Positions 1 to 8,184 of a stretch of 42,824 nt of DNA are shown here, piece by piece. The stretch comes from Omnitrophica bacterium GWA2_41_15. Lineage in GTDB: Bacteria; Omnitrophota; Gorgyraeia; Ghiorseimicrobiales; Ghiorseimicrobiaceae. Numbering within the stretch: position 1 is the stretch's first letter; each line of letters begins with the position of its first letter. The DNA lies in NCBI GenBank assembly GCA_919902105.1, contig CAKKQO010000035.1, positions 24,723 through 67,546 on the forward strand, given 5' to 3'. The notes under the pieces are model-generated. The model saw only the letters and a list, made by a program, of their open reading frames with translations. It searched no databases and was not told the origin of the DNA. The position numbers and the translations under genes are program-made.

Positions 1-50
1 GAGGAGAGAGTAAAACACGACATTGTGTCGTTATCAATGGAGGTATTATA

Positions 51-293
51 ATGGCAGTGATAATCAGGTTAGGAAGGCCGGGGAAATCGGCAAATAAGAA
101 AATTTTCTTTAGGGTTAATGTGATGGATAGAGCTAAGGCGCGGGATTCGCGTTTTATCGAGCAGGTGGGTTATTATGATCCCAGTAAAAAGCCCGCAGTT
201 GTATCTTTAAAAAAAGACAGAATTGATTACTGGCTTTCTAAAGGGGCGACTTTAAGCCAGACGGTAAAGAATTTGCTTAAAAAAACAAAGTAG
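51..293 (+). CDS. rpsP: 30S ribosomal protein S16
   Basis: Small-subunit protein that binds 16S rRNA early and stabilises the 30S body. The 80-residue product has the usual S16 length and layout, starting MAVIIRLGRPG, with the middle motif GYYDPSKKP and the end motif YWLSKGATLSQTV. The start is supported by a strong GGAGG a few bases upstream (about 39-43). It is the first complete gene of the window; the next gene, yajC, lies 144 bases away across a hairpin repeat. Identification is secure. Confidence 0.96.
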   Translation: MAVIIRLGRPGKSANKKIFFRVNVMDRAKARDSRFIEQVGYYDPSKKPAVVSLKKDRIDYWLSKGATLSQTVKNLLKKTK

Positions 294-314
294 GGAAATT
301 AATGTATATATCTA

Positions 315-427
315 TACCGAAAGCAAAACACTGCGAAAATTTCAGAGAAATTTTCTTGCAGCTTTCGGTATTAATTCCGACATATAATTTACGTCGACAT
401 AGTCTCCGTAAATTATGTCGTCATTAA
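315..427 (+). repeat. Composite hairpin element, rpsP-yajC gap (central + right hairpin)
   Basis: The central hairpin pairs TACCGAAAGC (315-324) with its complement at 361-370, with an inner A/T stem. It abuts a right hairpin, 371-427: outer TTAAT/ATTAA, TC/TC internal loop, CGAC/GTCG, a 2-base bulge (AT), then ATAATTTAC/GTAAATTAT. No left hairpin is visible in 294-314. Here the downstream gene keeps a normal GGAGG directly after the element, unlike rpoC or rplN. Confidence 0.85.
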
Positions 428-437
428 GGAGGTTAAA

Positions 438-716
438 ATGCCACAGGTAGCGTCTAATCCATTATTACAGCTTATTCCATTTCTTTTTATTTTTGTAATT
501 TTTTATTTTTTAGTGATTAAACCGCAGAAAGATAAGGCAAGGCAGCATCAGAAGACCATTGATGCATTAAAGAAGAACGACGAGATAGTAACTATCGGCG
601 GTATCCACGCAACAGTGCTCAATGTCAAAGAAAAAACATTGGTTGTCAGGATAGACGATAATACTAAAATAGAAATTGATAAAAGCGCGGTAGGCAGGTT
701 GGAAAAGACGGCGTAG
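438..716 (+). CDS. yajC: Sec translocon accessory subunit YajC
   Basis: Small inner-membrane protein that associates with SecDF and SecYEG. The 92-residue product has an N-terminal membrane segment (about residues 12-28), followed by the family signature FLVIKPQKDKARQHQ and a cytoplasmic domain containing DEIVTIGGIHATV. AAGGAGG sits 5 bases before the ATG, just after the hairpin element. It is followed after 20 bases by secDF, the classic yajC-secD-secF order, so the two are probably co-transcribed. Confidence 0.95.
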   Translation: MPQVASNPLLQLIPFLFIFVIFYFLVIKPQKDKARQHQKTIDALKKNDEIVTIGGIHATVLNVKEKTLVVRIDDNTKIEIDKSAVGRLEKTA

Positions 717-736
717 CTTAAGAAGAAAGGGGCACG

Positions 737-2923
737 ATGAATAAAAAGCTCTTCTGGAAAATCGTTTCTATATCGCTATTAATATTGGTAAGTATCTGGT
801 ATGCCTTTCCCTTAGAGAAGCGGATAAATTTAGGCTTGGATTTACAGGGCGGGATGCACTTAGTTCTAAAAGTAGATACATCTAAACTGCCGAAAGAAGC
901 CAAGCCCGGCGCCCAGGAACGAGCCTTGGAAGTAATCCGTAACCGTATAGATTTGTTTGGGGTAAAAGAACCGACTATTCATTTGCAAGGCGAAGATGAA
1001 ATTGTTGTCCAGCTCCCAGGGCTTACCGATAGAAACCGCGCTTTAGAACTTATTGGCAAGACCGCATTGTTAGAATTTAAGTTAGTTTCTGATAACGCAG
1101 AAGATTTTAAGGCTGCCTTAGAAGGGAATACGCCTGAAGGTTATGAGTTAAAATACGTGGAAAACGATAAAGACCAGCCGATACTTTTAAAGAAGGCAGC
1201 GGAATTAGCCGGTGATACTTTAATCAATGCAGATGTGCAGTTTGACCAGAGCGGATTCGGCGAGCCGCAGGTAGGTATTGAGTTTAATGCTGAAGGGGCA
1301 AAAAAATTCTCGGAAATAACTCAAAGCAATGTGGGTAAAAGGCTGGCTATTGTGCTGGATGAGAAGATTTTATCGGCCCCGCGCATAAATGAGCATATTC
1401 CTTCGGGGAAGGCAGTGATTACCGGCAGGTTTACTCCTGATGAAGCGAAAGATTTAGCTATACAGTTAAAGGCCGGCGCTTTACCTGCGCCGCTGTATAT
1501 AGAAGAGGAAAGGACGGTCGGGCCCCTCCTGGGGCAGGATTCCATAAAGAAAGGCGTATTCGCCAGCATCGTAGGTACTGCCGGCGTATTTATATTTATG
1601 GCGGTTTATTACCTGCTTGCGGGAGTTATTGCCGATTTCGCTTTGCTCTTGAATTTCTTATTTATCTTGGCGGGATTAAGCCTGTTTGGCGCGACTTTGA
1701 CTTTGCCGGGTATCGCCGGTATTGTGCTTACCTTAGGTATGGCAGTAGATGCAAATGTCCTGATTAACGAGCGTATCCGCGAAGAATTAAGGCTGGCTCG
1801 GCCTCTACGTATGGCAATAAGCAATGGTTATGATAAGGCCTTTAGCGCCATATTCGATTCAAATTTTACTACGCTTATTGCCGCATTTTTGCTTTTTCAA
1901 TTCGGCACAGGCCCTATCCGCGGATTTGCGGTGACCTTATCCATCGGCCTTCTTGCCAGTATGTTTACGGCCATCGTAGTCACGCGGACTATTTTTGAAT
2001 TATTGCTTGCGGCGAAGATACTTAAAACATTGCCGATGCTAAGATTTATGAAGGAAAATACCCGTATCGATTTTATCGGCAGAAGGAAAATATTTTTTAC
2101 TTTATCGGTTATAATAATAGCCTTAGGATTAGGCTTGTTTATTTCTAAAGGCAGAGCGATGTATGGAATTGATTTTGTCGGAGGGCAGGTTCAGGAATAT
2201 AGCCTTTCTCCCGCGGTAACTACCGAAGAGATACGCGCCAGCCTTAAAGAGATAGGTTTAGCCGAGGCTGTAATTCAACAGGTTAAGGATAGCCCAAACG
2301 TGGTGATTATCCGCACTCAAGCCGATGCTTCGCAGGCAGTCGAGAAGAAGCTAAAAGAACGTTTCCCTGAGAGAAAAATAGATATTTTAAGGATTGAGAA
2401 AGTTGGCCCTGCGGTAGGCAAGCAGCTGAAAGCTAAGGCGGCCTTGGCGCTCTTGTATTCTTTGCTGGGCATCCTTGTATATATCGGCTTACGATTTAAA
2501 CGTTTTGATTTTGCCTTTGCCGGCATCGTCGCGCTTTTTCACGACATCCTCATTGCCTTGGGATTTATGGCCTTTGGCAGGCGCGAAGTAGACTTGCTTA
2601 TTATTACCGCGCTTTTAACTATTGCGGGTTATTCCATAAACGACACAATAGTTATTTATGACCGTATTCGGGAATTAATGCGTTTAGGCCGCAAGTTAAG
2701 CTTTGCTGATGCGATAAATTTAGCGGTTAATCAGTGTTTAAGCCGCACAATCCTGACCAGCGCAGTTACACTTTTTGTGGTTATAGCATTATTTGTGTTC
2801 GGCGGAGAAATCTTAAGCAATTTTGCCTATTGTCTTTTAGTTGGTTTTCTCTCCGGTGTTTATTCTACTGTTTACATTGCCAGCCCTCTTGTTCTTCTTT
2901 GGCACAGGAACAAAAATAAGTAG
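737..2923 (+). CDS. secDF: Fused protein translocase subunit SecDF
   Basis: Proton-driven membrane protein that helps pull exported proteins through SecYEG. The 728-residue chain joins SecD (about 1-435) and SecF (about 440-728). SecD signs: an N-terminal membrane helix (6-24), GLDLQGG (33-39), a large periplasmic domain, and GMAVDAN (334-340) with the conserved Asp338 of the fourth helix. SecF signs: GIDFVGG (477-483) and GYSINDT (631-637). Hydrophobic segments fit the expected twelve membrane helices. An AAGAAAGGGG tract precedes the ATG. Fusion into one gene is known in some bacteria (for example Bacillus). The mfd gene follows after 7 bases. Confidence 0.96.
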   Translation: MNKKLFWKIVSISLLILVSIWYAFPLEKRINLGLDLQGGMHLVLKVDTSKLPKEAKPGAQERALEVIRNRIDLFGVKEPTIHLQGEDEIVVQLPGLTDRNRALELIGKTALLEFKLVSDNAEDFKAALEGNTPEGYELKYVENDKDQPILLKKAAELAGDTLINADVQFDQSGFGEPQVGIEFNAEGAKKFSEITQSNVGKRLAIVLDEKILSAPRINEHIPSGKAVITGRFTPDEAKDLAIQLKAGALPAPLYIEEERTVGPLLGQDSIKKGVFASIVGTAGVFIFMAVYYLLAGVIADFALLLNFLFILAGLSLFGATLTLPGIAGIVLTLGMAVDANVLINERIREELRLARPLRMAISNGYDKAFSAIFDSNFTTLIAAFLLFQFGTGPIRGFAVTLSIGLLASMFTAIVVTRTIFELLLAAKILKTLPMLRFMKENTRIDFIGRRKIFFTLSVIIIALGLGLFISKGRAMYGIDFVGGQVQEYSLSPAVTTEEIRASLKEIGLAEAVIQQVKDSPNVVIIRTQADASQAVEKKLKERFPERKIDILRIEKVGPAVGKQLKAKAALALLYSLLGILVYIGLRFKRFDFAFAGIVALFHDILIALGFMAFGRREVDLLIITALLTIAGYSINDTIVIYDRIRELMRLGRKLSFADAINLAVNQCLSRTILTSAVTLFVVIALFVFGGEILSNFAYCLLVGFLSGVYSTVYIASPLVLLWHRNKNK

Positions 2924-2930
2924 TCAGTCT

Positions 2931-4829
2931 ATGCAATTCCGGTCAATCAAGCTTTACAAAGAAGAGAACATTGACTTGAATAAGCTATTGGAATCCCTTG
3001 TTGATTTTGGTTACAGCCGCCAGAATAAGGTTTTTGATGAGGGAGATTTTGCCTTAAGGGGAGGAATTTTAGATATATTCCCGGTTAGCTTTGAATACCC
3101 GGTGCGTGTTGATTTAGAAGATAACCGGATAAATAACATTAACAGTTTTGAAATTCCATCCGGCGCGCCTATTTTTGAGCATACCTTAATTATAATCCTG
3201 CCTAGAAGAAAAAGCGGTTTATCTAAATTAAGGCATTTCAGCGAAGAGGAGCCATTAGAGAGTTTCATCGACGTCAATATCGGCGATTATGTCGTGCATA
3301 ATCAATACGGGATCGGCAGGTTTATGGGTTTAGAAAAAATTGAGAAGAGCGGAATAAAGCGCGGCCATATGGTGATAGAGTACGCTGACGGCGATAAGTT
3401 GTATGTCCCTGAAGATTTTATGCATCTGGTGCAGAAGTATGTCGGTTTTAAGCGAATGCCACCGCGGCTTTATCGATTAAATAGCAAAGAATGGCAGAGG
3501 GTTAGAAATCAGGCAAAAAAAGGCATAGAGAAAACAGCTTTTGAGCTCTTGCGTATTCAAGCCGCTAGATCCGCCATCTTGGGATTTAAATTTTCTTCTG
3601 ATACTGAATGGCAGAGAGAGTTCGAGAAAACCTTCCCTTTTAGGGAAACACCTGATCAGTTAAAAGCCTCCCAGGATATAAAGAAAGACATGGAAGCTGG
3701 TAAACCCATGGATAGGCTTCTCTGCGGCGATGTGGGTTACGGTAAGACTGAAGTGGCCATGCGCTCAGCATTTAAGGCTGTGATGGATAATAAACAGGTC
3801 GCCTTTTTAGTCCCGACGACAATTCTGGCGGAGCAGCATTACCATAATCTAACAAGCCGTATAAAAGATTTTCCTGTAAACGTAGCGATGCTTTCACGTT
3901 TTAAAACGGAAAAAGAGCAGGGAAATATTATTAAAGGGTTAAAAGAAGGCAATGTCGATATCGTTATTGGTACGCACAGGCTTTTATCCGAAGATATCGT
4001 ATTTAAGGATTTAGGGTTATTAATTATAGATGAAGAACAGCGTTTTGGTGTTAAGGCAAAAGAACGCCTTAAATCCTTGCGTCTTAGCGTCGATGTTTTA
4101 ACCTTAACCGCAACGCCCATACCGCGCACTTTATATATGAGCCTAATGCAAGCGCGTGATTTGTCCATAATCAATACGCCTCCCAAGGACAGAATTGCTG
4201 TGAAGAGCCAAATTTGTCAATTTGATGAGGGGCTAATCAGTCAGGCAATTTATAATGAACTAAATCGAGGCGGCCAGGTTTATTTCGTGCATAACCGTAT
4301 TTTAGACATTGAGGATATTTTTGAAAAAGTTAAGAGACTTTCGCCGCAAAAAGCCCAGGTTATGATTGCACACGGACAGATGCCTGCCGAAAGGTTAGAA
4401 AAAGTAATGCTGGGATTTTTAAAAGGTGAGATAGATATTTTAGTCTGCACGATGATTATTGAATCAGGCATAGATGTGCCAAACGCCAACACTTTGATTG
4501 TAAATGAAGCGGAGAATTTCGGCCTTTCGGATTTACATCAGTTAAGGGGTAGAGTGGGTAGATTTAACCGTCAAGCCTATAGCTTTTTTCTTGTCACGGA
4601 TAAAGCCAGCTTAAACAAGGAAGCCCTGATGCGGTTTGAAGCACTCTCGACCTATAGCGGATTAGGTTCCGGTTTTAAAATAGCATTTGAGGATTTAATG
4701 ATTAGGGGCGCTGGAAATCTATTAGGCACACAACAGCACGGATATATCAATGCTATTGGTTTTGATTTATACTGCCGCCTATTGCGGGAAGTCATCTCCG
4801 AGTTTAAAACAAGAGAGGAAATAAAATGA
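2931..4829 (+). CDS. mfd: Compact transcription-repair coupling factor (Mfd-like translocase)
   Basis: DNA translocase that displaces stalled RNA polymerase and recruits UvrA. The product is only about 632 residues against roughly 1150 in E. coli. Visible parts: a segment resembling the UvrA-binding domain 2 (1-90, with LRGGILDIFP around Arg43 and YPVRVD around Arg59); the polymerase-interacting CarD-like domain (about 112-178, VVHNQYGIGRF); and superfamily-2 motor domains with Walker A GDVGYGKT (266-273), DEEQ and TATPIPRTL. Missing are domain 1a, the region between domain 2 and the polymerase-binding domain, and the C-terminal clamp domain. I chose ATG 2931, because an in-frame start at 2841 would translate the end of secDF. 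No good ribosome-binding site is seen, so coupling to secDF is likely. The stop overlaps the next start (ATGA). Confidence 0.88.
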   Translation: MQFRSIKLYKEENIDLNKLLESLVDFGYSRQNKVFDEGDFALRGGILDIFPVSFEYPVRVDLEDNRINNINSFEIPSGAPIFEHTLIIILPRRKSGLSKLRHFSEEEPLESFIDVNIGDYVVHNQYGIGRFMGLEKIEKSGIKRGHMVIEYADGDKLYVPEDFMHLVQKYVGFKRMPPRLYRLNSKEWQRVRNQAKKGIEKTAFELLRIQAARSAILGFKFSSDTEWQREFEKTFPFRETPDQLKASQDIKKDMEAGKPMDRLLCGDVGYGKTEVAMRSAFKAVMDNKQVAFLVPTTILAEQHYHNLTSRIKDFPVNVAMLSRFKTEKEQGNIIKGLKEGNVDIVIGTHRLLSEDIVFKDLGLLIIDEEQRFGVKAKERLKSLRLSVDVLTLTATPIPRTLYMSLMQARDLSIINTPPKDRIAVKSQICQFDEGLISQAIYNELNRGGQVYFVHNRILDIEDIFEKVKRLSPQKAQVMIAHGQMPAERLEKVMLGFLKGEIDILVCTMIIESGIDVPNANTLIVNEAENFGLSDLHQLRGRVGRFNRQAYSFFLVTDKASLNKEALMRFEALSTYSGLGSGFKIAFEDLMIRGAGNLLGTQQHGYINAIGFDLYCRLLREVISEFKTREEIK

Positions 4830-5740
4830 AGACGATATCATTCGTTATATTTTTGTTATTGGCAAATTTAGTTTTTGCGCAGGAAAATTTATCAACGGCG
4901 TTACAGCAGGATAAGATAGTTGCTGTTGTTAATCACGAGGTAGTTACTCAGAGCGAATTAGAAGAACTATTGGCAGTATTTTATATGCAGCTCGCTAATC
5001 AATATTCGACAGAGCGCATAGAAGAGGAGATGGAAAAGATGCGCAAGGTTCTCCTTGGCCGCCTTATCGAAGATAAATTAATTTTAGAGGAAGCAAAAAA
5101 GCAAAAGTTAGAGGTACCCGAGCAGGTGTTCGAACAAAGATTTGCTGAAATAAAAACTCAATTTAAAAATGAAGCTGAATTTCAGAGCGCTTTAGAGGAG
5201 CAAGGGCTGACACTATCTGATTTTAAGAAAAGGATAAAAGAGCAATTATTGATGTCTACGATGGTTGAGCAAAAGGTAAAAAAGGGCATAACTGTCAGTC
5301 CTTCCGAGATAACGGCATATTATCAGGCGTATCCGGCTGAATTTATAAGGGTTGAATCTGTTGAGGTAGATTCTATTCTTTGTGCATCTAAAGATTCGGC
5401 GCAAAGGGCGCTCTCTCTTTTATCTAACGGCAAGGATTTTAAAGAGGTAAAGGATGAGTTTTCTGCGGGCTCGTCTTTAGGGCTCATTAAAAAAGGAGAG
5501 TTAGCCAAGAATATAGAAGATGTAATTTTTAACCTGAAGGAGGCAGAAACCTCACGTGTAGTTGAGACTGAGACGGGTTTTTATATTTTTAAATTGCTCA
5601 GGGAAATTCCAGAGGCAAAAGCATCTCTATCGGATATGCAAGAAAAAATTAGAGATTATCTCGTAAGAGAGAAAATGGATAAACGTTTTAGCGAATGGAT
5701 TGAGGACTTGAAAAAAAACGCCTATATAATTATCAAATAA
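4826..5740 (+). CDS. SurA/PrsA-like periplasmic peptidyl-prolyl isomerase (foldase)
   Basis: Exported folding chaperone. The 304-residue product begins with a signal peptide (about 1-18, ending FAQ). A SurA N-type chaperone domain follows (about 28-150, starting DKIVAVVNHEVVTQSELEE), then a degenerate parvulin domain (about 165-265) and a C-terminal helix that would pack on the chaperone domain. The usual HIL motif of active parvulins reads SVEVDSILC, so isomerase activity is doubtful and a holdase role is plausible. The start overlaps the mfd stop by 4 bases and has GAGAGGA before it. The order surA-pdxA-rsmA matches that in E. coli, which supports a SurA-like assignment. Confidence 0.85.
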   Translation: MKTISFVIFLLLANLVFAQENLSTALQQDKIVAVVNHEVVTQSELEELLAVFYMQLANQYSTERIEEEMEKMRKVLLGRLIEDKLILEEAKKQKLEVPEQVFEQRFAEIKTQFKNEAEFQSALEEQGLTLSDFKKRIKEQLLMSTMVEQKVKKGITVSPSEITAYYQAYPAEFIRVESVEVDSILCASKDSAQRALSLLSNGKDFKEVKDEFSAGSSLGLIKKGELAKNIEDVIFNLKEAETSRVVETETGFYIFKLLREIPEAKASLSDMQEKIRDYLVREKMDKRFSEWIEDLKKNAYIIIK

Positions 5741-5797
5741 AATTTGCCTCATGAGCGGATAAATTTTATTTGATGCCGCAAATGCTTTTGCGGCGCA
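5738..5797 (+). repeat. Two-hairpin repeat, surA-pdxA gap (copy 1 of an inverted pair)
   Basis: The element starts on the foldase stop codon. An A/T stem, TAAAATTT with AAATTTTA, encloses a GCCTCATGAGCGG-type loop. It is followed by a GATGCCGCAAA / TTTGCGGCGCAA hairpin with a 4-base loop (core 5775-5794). The same unit occurs in reverse complement at 10023-10083. No T-run follows, so this is not a typical intrinsic terminator. The rest of the gap to pdxA is A/T rich. Confidence 0.75.
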
Positions 5798-5814
5798 AAA
5801 GAAAAAATTAATCT

Positions 5815-6762
5815 ATGCACAATAAAACGATTTTAATCACTATGGGAGACCCCTCTGGTATAGGGCCAGAGGTTGTGGTGAAGTCGCTTTTAAACCAGAG
5901 GATAAATAAACAAGCAAGATTTATCGTCGTCGGAGACCATTTCGTCTTAAATAAAATAAAAGGCTTTAAGCATCTGGAGAAAGACATAGAGCTTATAGAT
6001 TTAGAGAATGTAGGCAGGAAAAGTTTTTCCTTTGGTAAGGTTAAGGCGGAATATGGCAAAGCCGCCATAGCATACATAGATAAAGCCTTGGATTTAATAA
6101 AAGAAAGAGGGATAAAGGCCTTGGTTACGGCTCCGGTGAGTAAGGAAGCAATCGCTCTGACAAATAAAGATTTTTCAGGGCAGACCGGATACTTAGCCAA
6201 AAAAACTAATGCTAAACACACGGCAATGTTATTAGTGAATGATAAGCTAAAAGTGGCCTTGGTTACTCAGCATATTCCCTTAAAAGACGTAGCCGAAAAA
6301 ATTACAACTGCTAAAATATGTGAGATTATTAAACTGACCAGCGCTTTTCTTAAAAAATTTTATCATATTAAGAGCCCGAATATTGCAATATCCAGCATTA
6401 ATCCCCATGCTTCAGATAACGGCCTTATTGGAGATGAGGAAGATGCCAAAATAATCCCTGCCATTAAGCGGATTAAGGCGCAAGTTAACTGTCACGGCCC
6501 CTACCCTGCAGATACTCTGTTTAACTTGGCGCTTGCCAACAAATTTGACGCGGTTATCGCGATGTATCACGATCAGGCGCTTATTCCTTTAAAAATAACA
6601 GGAAAGATGAGCGGGGTAAATATTACCGCCGGGCTTCCTTTTATCCGTGTTTCTCCCTTACACGGCACTGCCTTTGATATTGCAGGCAAAAACAAAGCCA
6701 ACCCTTCCAGTATGATTTCTGCTATAAACATATCCCAGAAATTTTTAAAAAATGTATCCTGA
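5815..6762 (+). CDS. pdxA: 4-hydroxythreonine-4-phosphate dehydrogenase-like protein PdxA
   Basis: NAD-dependent oxidation and decarboxylation of 4-phosphohydroxy-L-threonine in the DXP-dependent pyridoxal phosphate pathway. The 315-residue product has the full family layout: ITMGDPSGIGPEV (8-20), TAPVSKEAI, TQHIPL with His153, NPHASDNG, MYHDQ with His252, and SPLHGTAFDIAG near the end. Odd point: the first metal-ligand motif, normally GHTE, reads GQTG at 122-125, so one of the three zinc-binding histidines is Gln123. Either activity uses an altered metal site or the substrate differs. There is no clear Shine-Dalgarno (A-rich leader). It overlaps rsmA by 11 bases. Confidence 0.9.
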   Translation: MHNKTILITMGDPSGIGPEVVVKSLLNQRINKQARFIVVGDHFVLNKIKGFKHLEKDIELIDLENVGRKSFSFGKVKAEYGKAAIAYIDKALDLIKERGIKALVTAPVSKEAIALTNKDFSGQTGYLAKKTNAKHTAMLLVNDKLKVALVTQHIPLKDVAEKITTAKICEIIKLTSAFLKKFYHIKSPNIAISSINPHASDNGLIGDEEDAKIIPAIKRIKAQVNCHGPYPADTLFNLALANKFDAVIAMYHDQALIPLKITGKMSGVNITAGLPFIRVSPLHGTAFDIAGKNKANPSSMISAINISQKFLKNVS

Positions 6763-7555
6763 TTTTTCACCTAAAAAAAGCCTCGGCCAGAACTTCCTTT
6801 TTGACAGAAATATCCTTAATAAAGTAGTTTCATCTTTAGGGCTCAATAATGACGATACAGTATTAGAAATTGGCGCCGGCCTTGGCACGCTTACTTCTTT
6901 GCTTGTTGAAAAGGCGCATAAAGTAATTGCCTTAGAGATTGATAAGAGGGCGGTAGCTTTGCTTAATGCTAAATTTAAGAATAACAGTAAGATAGAAATC
7001 ATCGAGCAGGATTTTTTAAAATATGATATTAAGCAGAAGTTTTTTAAGAAAAAGCTTAAAGTTGTAGGGAATATCCCTTTTTATATTACCACACCCATAA
7101 TTGAACGTTTGTTTAATTTTCGCGATAGAATAGAATCCATCTTTCTTACCGTGCAGAAAGAGGTTGCAGAACGTATTACGGCTTTACCTTCAACAAAAGA
7201 ATATGGCGCCTTAACTTGTTTTGTGCAGTATTATACCTTGCCAGAAATTTTATTTAATATTAAAGCCGGTTCTTTTGTGCCTGCGCCGAAAGTAGATGCC
7301 GCCCTTTTGAAGCTAGAAATACTTAAAGATCCATACTGTGATGTTAGCAATGGGGAGCAGTTTTTTAGAATGGTAAGATACGGTTTTAGCCAGCGGCGTA
7401 AAACCTTTGTAAATGCATTAAGTCCTATGTTTAAGAAAGAGCTATCTAGTTCTGTAATTAAAGAGTTGGGTTTTAACCCCAAAATAAGGATAGAAAATCT
7501 CTCTCTGAAAGATTTGGCAGCCTTCTTTAATTATTTAAAAGCCATTTCTACGTAA
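6752..7555 (+). CDS. rsmA: 16S rRNA dimethyladenosine transferase RsmA (KsgA)
   Basis: Uses S-adenosylmethionine to dimethylate two adjacent adenosines in the 3' terminal helix of 16S rRNA, a late 30S checkpoint. The 267-residue product starts MYPDFSPKKSLGQNFL, the usual N-terminus. It has the SAM-binding LEIGAGLGTLT, the acidic ALEID and the catalytic NIPFY motif, then the C-terminal rRNA-binding domain including SQRRKTF. The start lies inside the end of pdxA, so translation is probably coupled. The surA-pdxA-rsmA order is conserved in many proteobacteria. Confidence 0.95.
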   Translation: MYPDFSPKKSLGQNFLFDRNILNKVVSSLGLNNDDTVLEIGAGLGTLTSLLVEKAHKVIALEIDKRAVALLNAKFKNNSKIEIIEQDFLKYDIKQKFFKKKLKVVGNIPFYITTPIIERLFNFRDRIESIFLTVQKEVAERITALPSTKEYGALTCFVQYYTLPEILFNIKAGSFVPAPKVDAALLKLEILKDPYCDVSNGEQFFRMVRYGFSQRRKTFVNALSPMFKKELSSSVIKELGFNPKIRIENLSLKDLAAFFNYLKAIST

Positions 7556-7590
7556 CTCCTTGATTGATAAGTAATTAGTAAAAGAAATAT

Positions 7591-7619
7591 TTGACATTTT
7601 ATATAAGATTCGATATAAT
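7591..7619 (+). promoter_or_regulatory. Consensus sigma-70-type promoter for the response-regulator unit
   Basis: TTGACA at 7591-7596 and TATAAT at 7614-7619 with exactly 17 bases between them: a perfect match to the housekeeping consensus. Transcription would begin near 7626, giving a leader of about 175 bases before the first receiver gene at 7801. It lies just downstream of rsmA and starts a new unit. Confidence 0.85.
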
Positions 7620-7639
7620 TGCTACATAATGATAAAAAT

Positions 7640-7790
7640 ATTTGCTCCTTATTTAGACGCTTGTCTAGAAATTGCGGGACTGCGCAAACTCCGAAGTCAA
7701 TGGTTCGACATTGCTCGCCAGCCTAAAGCGAAGTCGAAGGATTCTCCCGCCTCTTACCCCGCATCTTACGGGGCGGCGGGGTCATTGAGA
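7640..7790 (+). repeat. Hairpin-rich leader with REP-like palindrome upstream of receiver gene
   Basis: At 7696-7741 is a palindrome pairing GGTTCGAC with GTCGAAGG; a related copy lies at 10511-10563. It is followed by a GC-rich nested hairpin (CCGCC..CCCCG / CGGGG..GGCGG) like the central hairpin of the rpsD-rpoA gap. The right end is GTCATTGA, the same terminus as the composite elements elsewhere, and then GAGGAG for the receiver gene. The earlier part (about 7650-7692) looks like a worn copy of the central hairpin seen in the rplV-rpsC gap. Confidence 0.65.
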
Positions 7791-7800
7791 GGAGTTTAAA

Positions 7801-8184
7801 ATGGCTAAGACAACAATTATGGTCGTAGACGATGAAGTTGATTTTAATTATATGATGAGTTATTGGCTGAAAGCCAAAGGCTATAATGTTATATCCAAAA
7901 GCAACGGAATGGACGCCCTCGAGGTAATTAAAAAAAATAATCTGGATATGGTATTTTTGGATATAGCTATGCCGCTTATGGACGGAGTTGAGGTTTTGAA
8001 GCAGATTAGAAAGCTCGATAAAGATTTACCGGTGATAATGATTACCGCCTATGGAACACAAGATAGGGTGGATATGTGCCAGAAATCTGGCATTTCGGGT
8101 TTTTTTGCTAAAGAAGATAATTTCGATTCTTTATTAGAGATTATTGATACTGTATTAAAGCTCCATAAAGGGCTGAAAAAATAG
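7801..8184 (+). CDS. Single-domain response regulator (CheY-like receiver)
   Basis: 127-residue stand-alone receiver domain. It has the acidic pair Asp10-Asp11, the predicted phosphoacceptor Asp54 in VFLDIAMP, the switch Thr in MITAYG and the conserved Lys in FFAKED. There is no output domain, so it should act by protein contact, perhaps relaying phosphate to or from a partner. GAGGAG lies 7 bases before the ATG. Its stop overlaps the start of the next receiver by one base. No histidine kinase is encoded in the window, so the signal source is unknown. Confidence 0.9.
   Translation: MAKTTIMVVDDEVDFNYMMSYWLKAKGYNVISKSNGMDALEVIKKNNLDMVFLDIAMPLMDGVEVLKQIRKLDKDLPVIMITAYGTQDRVDMCQKSGISGFFAKEDNFDSLLEIIDTVLKLHKGLKK

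Noticed and set aside
718-903. Minus-strand open frames throughout (for example 718-903, 17840-18421, 28645-29106)
   Set aside because: They are antiparallel shadows of conserved genes, with no ribosome-binding sites or recognisable domains.
2841-2930. Longer mfd start overlapping secDF with a hydrophobic leader
   Set aside because: The hydrophobic stretch is a frame-shifted reading of the SecF membrane helix; Mfd homology begins only after ATG 2931.
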